This document shows positions 14,680 through 15,209 of a stretch of DNA of 15,209 bases, piece by piece. The translations under genes were made by a program, and so were the position numbers. Within the stretch, counting starts at the first letter, position 1. Each line of letters begins with the position of its first letter. The notes below the pieces were generated by a model. That model made no database searches and was not told the DNA's origin. It saw only the letters and a program-made list of their open reading frames with translations. Origin of the DNA: Lachnospira sp. UBA2821 (lineage in GTDB: Bacteria > Bacillota > Clostridia > Lachnospirales > Lachnospiraceae); the NCBI GenBank assembly GCA_002351535.1, contig DEGR01000079.1, forward strand, positions 1 through 15,209. Reading direction: 5' to 3'.

Positions 14680-15165
14680 ATGAGAAATATAATTTATGTA
14701 GGAGAGGGCGCAGTCATCCGCGGAGAGAAGGACATGCGGTTCGGAGAGAACGTTAATATATGGTATAATGCTGTAGTCAGAGCCACTGATAATATACTTT
14801 CTATTGGTGATAACACTAATATTCAGGATAACTGCACATTACATGCAGACATTAATCCGATAATAATTGGCTCAGATGTAACTATAGGTCACAATGCCGT
14901 GGTGCATGGCTGCACAATTGGAGACAATACGGTAATAGGAATGGGTGCAATTGTGTTGAATTATGCCAAAATAGGCAGAAATTGTATTATTGGTGCAGGT
15001 GCAGTGGTCACAGAGAGAGCAGAGATTCCTGATAATTCTCTTGTAGTGGGATGCCCCGGAAAAGTGAAAAAAATATTGTCAGATAAAGAAAAGAATGAAA
15101 ATATATTAAATGCACATCATTGTGTGGAACTGGCACATAAAGAATTAATAGCACGGGAAATATAA
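14680..15165 (+). CDS. Gamma-carbonic anhydrase-like hexapeptide repeat protein
   Basis: A 161-residue left-handed parallel beta-helix protein of the gamma-carbonic anhydrase group (YrdA/PaaY-like). Repeating hexapeptide turns run from about residue 10 to 125, such as SIGDNT, TIGHNA, TIGDNT and KIGRNC. The three zinc-ligand histidines of the group are present: His55 (TLHAD), His71 and His76 (IGHNAVVHGC), and Arg34 and the QDN segment (49-51) are also in place. The protein probably forms a trimer with metal at subunit interfaces. Activity cannot be assumed, since many YrdA-like proteins show little carbonic anhydrase activity. The start at 14680 is chosen because AGGAG (14671-14675) lies four bases before it, inside a longer in-frame extension from 14662. 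The C-terminal tail (about 130-161) is helical. Confidence 0.92.
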   Translation: MRNIIYVGEGAVIRGEKDMRFGENVNIWYNAVVRATDNILSIGDNTNIQDNCTLHADINPIIIGSDVTIGHNAVVHGCTIGDNTVIGMGAIVLNYAKIGRNCIIGAGAVVTERAEIPDNSLVVGCPGKVKKILSDKEKNENILNAHHCVELAHKELIAREI

Positions 15166-15209
15166 GGAAATTCTAAATATACTTTTTAAATGAGGCATCA
15201 TCAGTATGT
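15166..15209 (+). other. Window end, possible start of a further gene
   Basis: GAGG at 15192-15195 lies ten bases before an ATG at 15206-15208, which might start another gene on the same strand, but the window ends at once. No terminator is seen after the carbonic anhydrase-like gene. Confidence 0.2.

Overview
The window looks like chromosome of an anaerobic, low-GC Gram-positive bacterium of the class Clostridia, most probably a member of the Lachnospiraceae. The reasons are AT-rich DNA with strong AGGAGG-type ribosome binding sites, an oxygen-sensitive hybrid cluster protein, a T-box leader, a fused CobA-HemD protein, and the overall style of the proteins. This placement is inferred from family resemblance, not from a search. 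Every gene recognised is on the + strand.

Region 1 (1-6784) concerns sulfur and tetrapyrroles. A JAMM/MPN+ peptidase (27-479), of a kind often found with ThiS/MoaD-type sulfur carriers, ends in a strong terminator-like hairpin. A tight gene run follows: precorrin-2 dehydrogenase (SirC), a thioredoxin reductase, HemC, a CobA-HemD fusion, HemB and a DUF819 membrane protein. HemB, HemC and HemD build uroporphyrinogen III, CobA makes precorrin-2, and SirC oxidises it to sirohydrochlorin, so siroheme is the likely product. HemA, HemL and a separate ferrochelatase are not in the window. A second terminator-like hairpin with possible alternative folds lies between cobA-hemD and hemB.

Region 2 (6785-8501) holds hcp, the hybrid cluster protein (hydroxylamine/NO reductase), alone behind its own promoter, which has a good -10, a poor -35 and an inverted repeat over the -35 region.

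Region 3 (8502-10735) is a roughly 500-base leader with a promoter and a complete T-box riboswitch ahead of cstA, a peptide/pyruvate-type transporter. The transporter therefore appears to be controlled by the charging state of a tRNA, tentatively tRNA-Leu.

Region 4 (10736-15209) contains a truncated membrane-domain remnant resembling the N-terminus of a diguanylate cyclase, then enolase, a LysR regulator, an uncharacterised 162-residue protein, a GNAT acetyltransferase and a gamma-class carbonic anhydrase-like protein. These look like ordinary genes.

No tRNA or rRNA gene, CRISPR array, insertion sequence, phage gene or att site was recognised. The most interesting material is regulatory RNA: the cstA T-box and the folded region in front of hemB.
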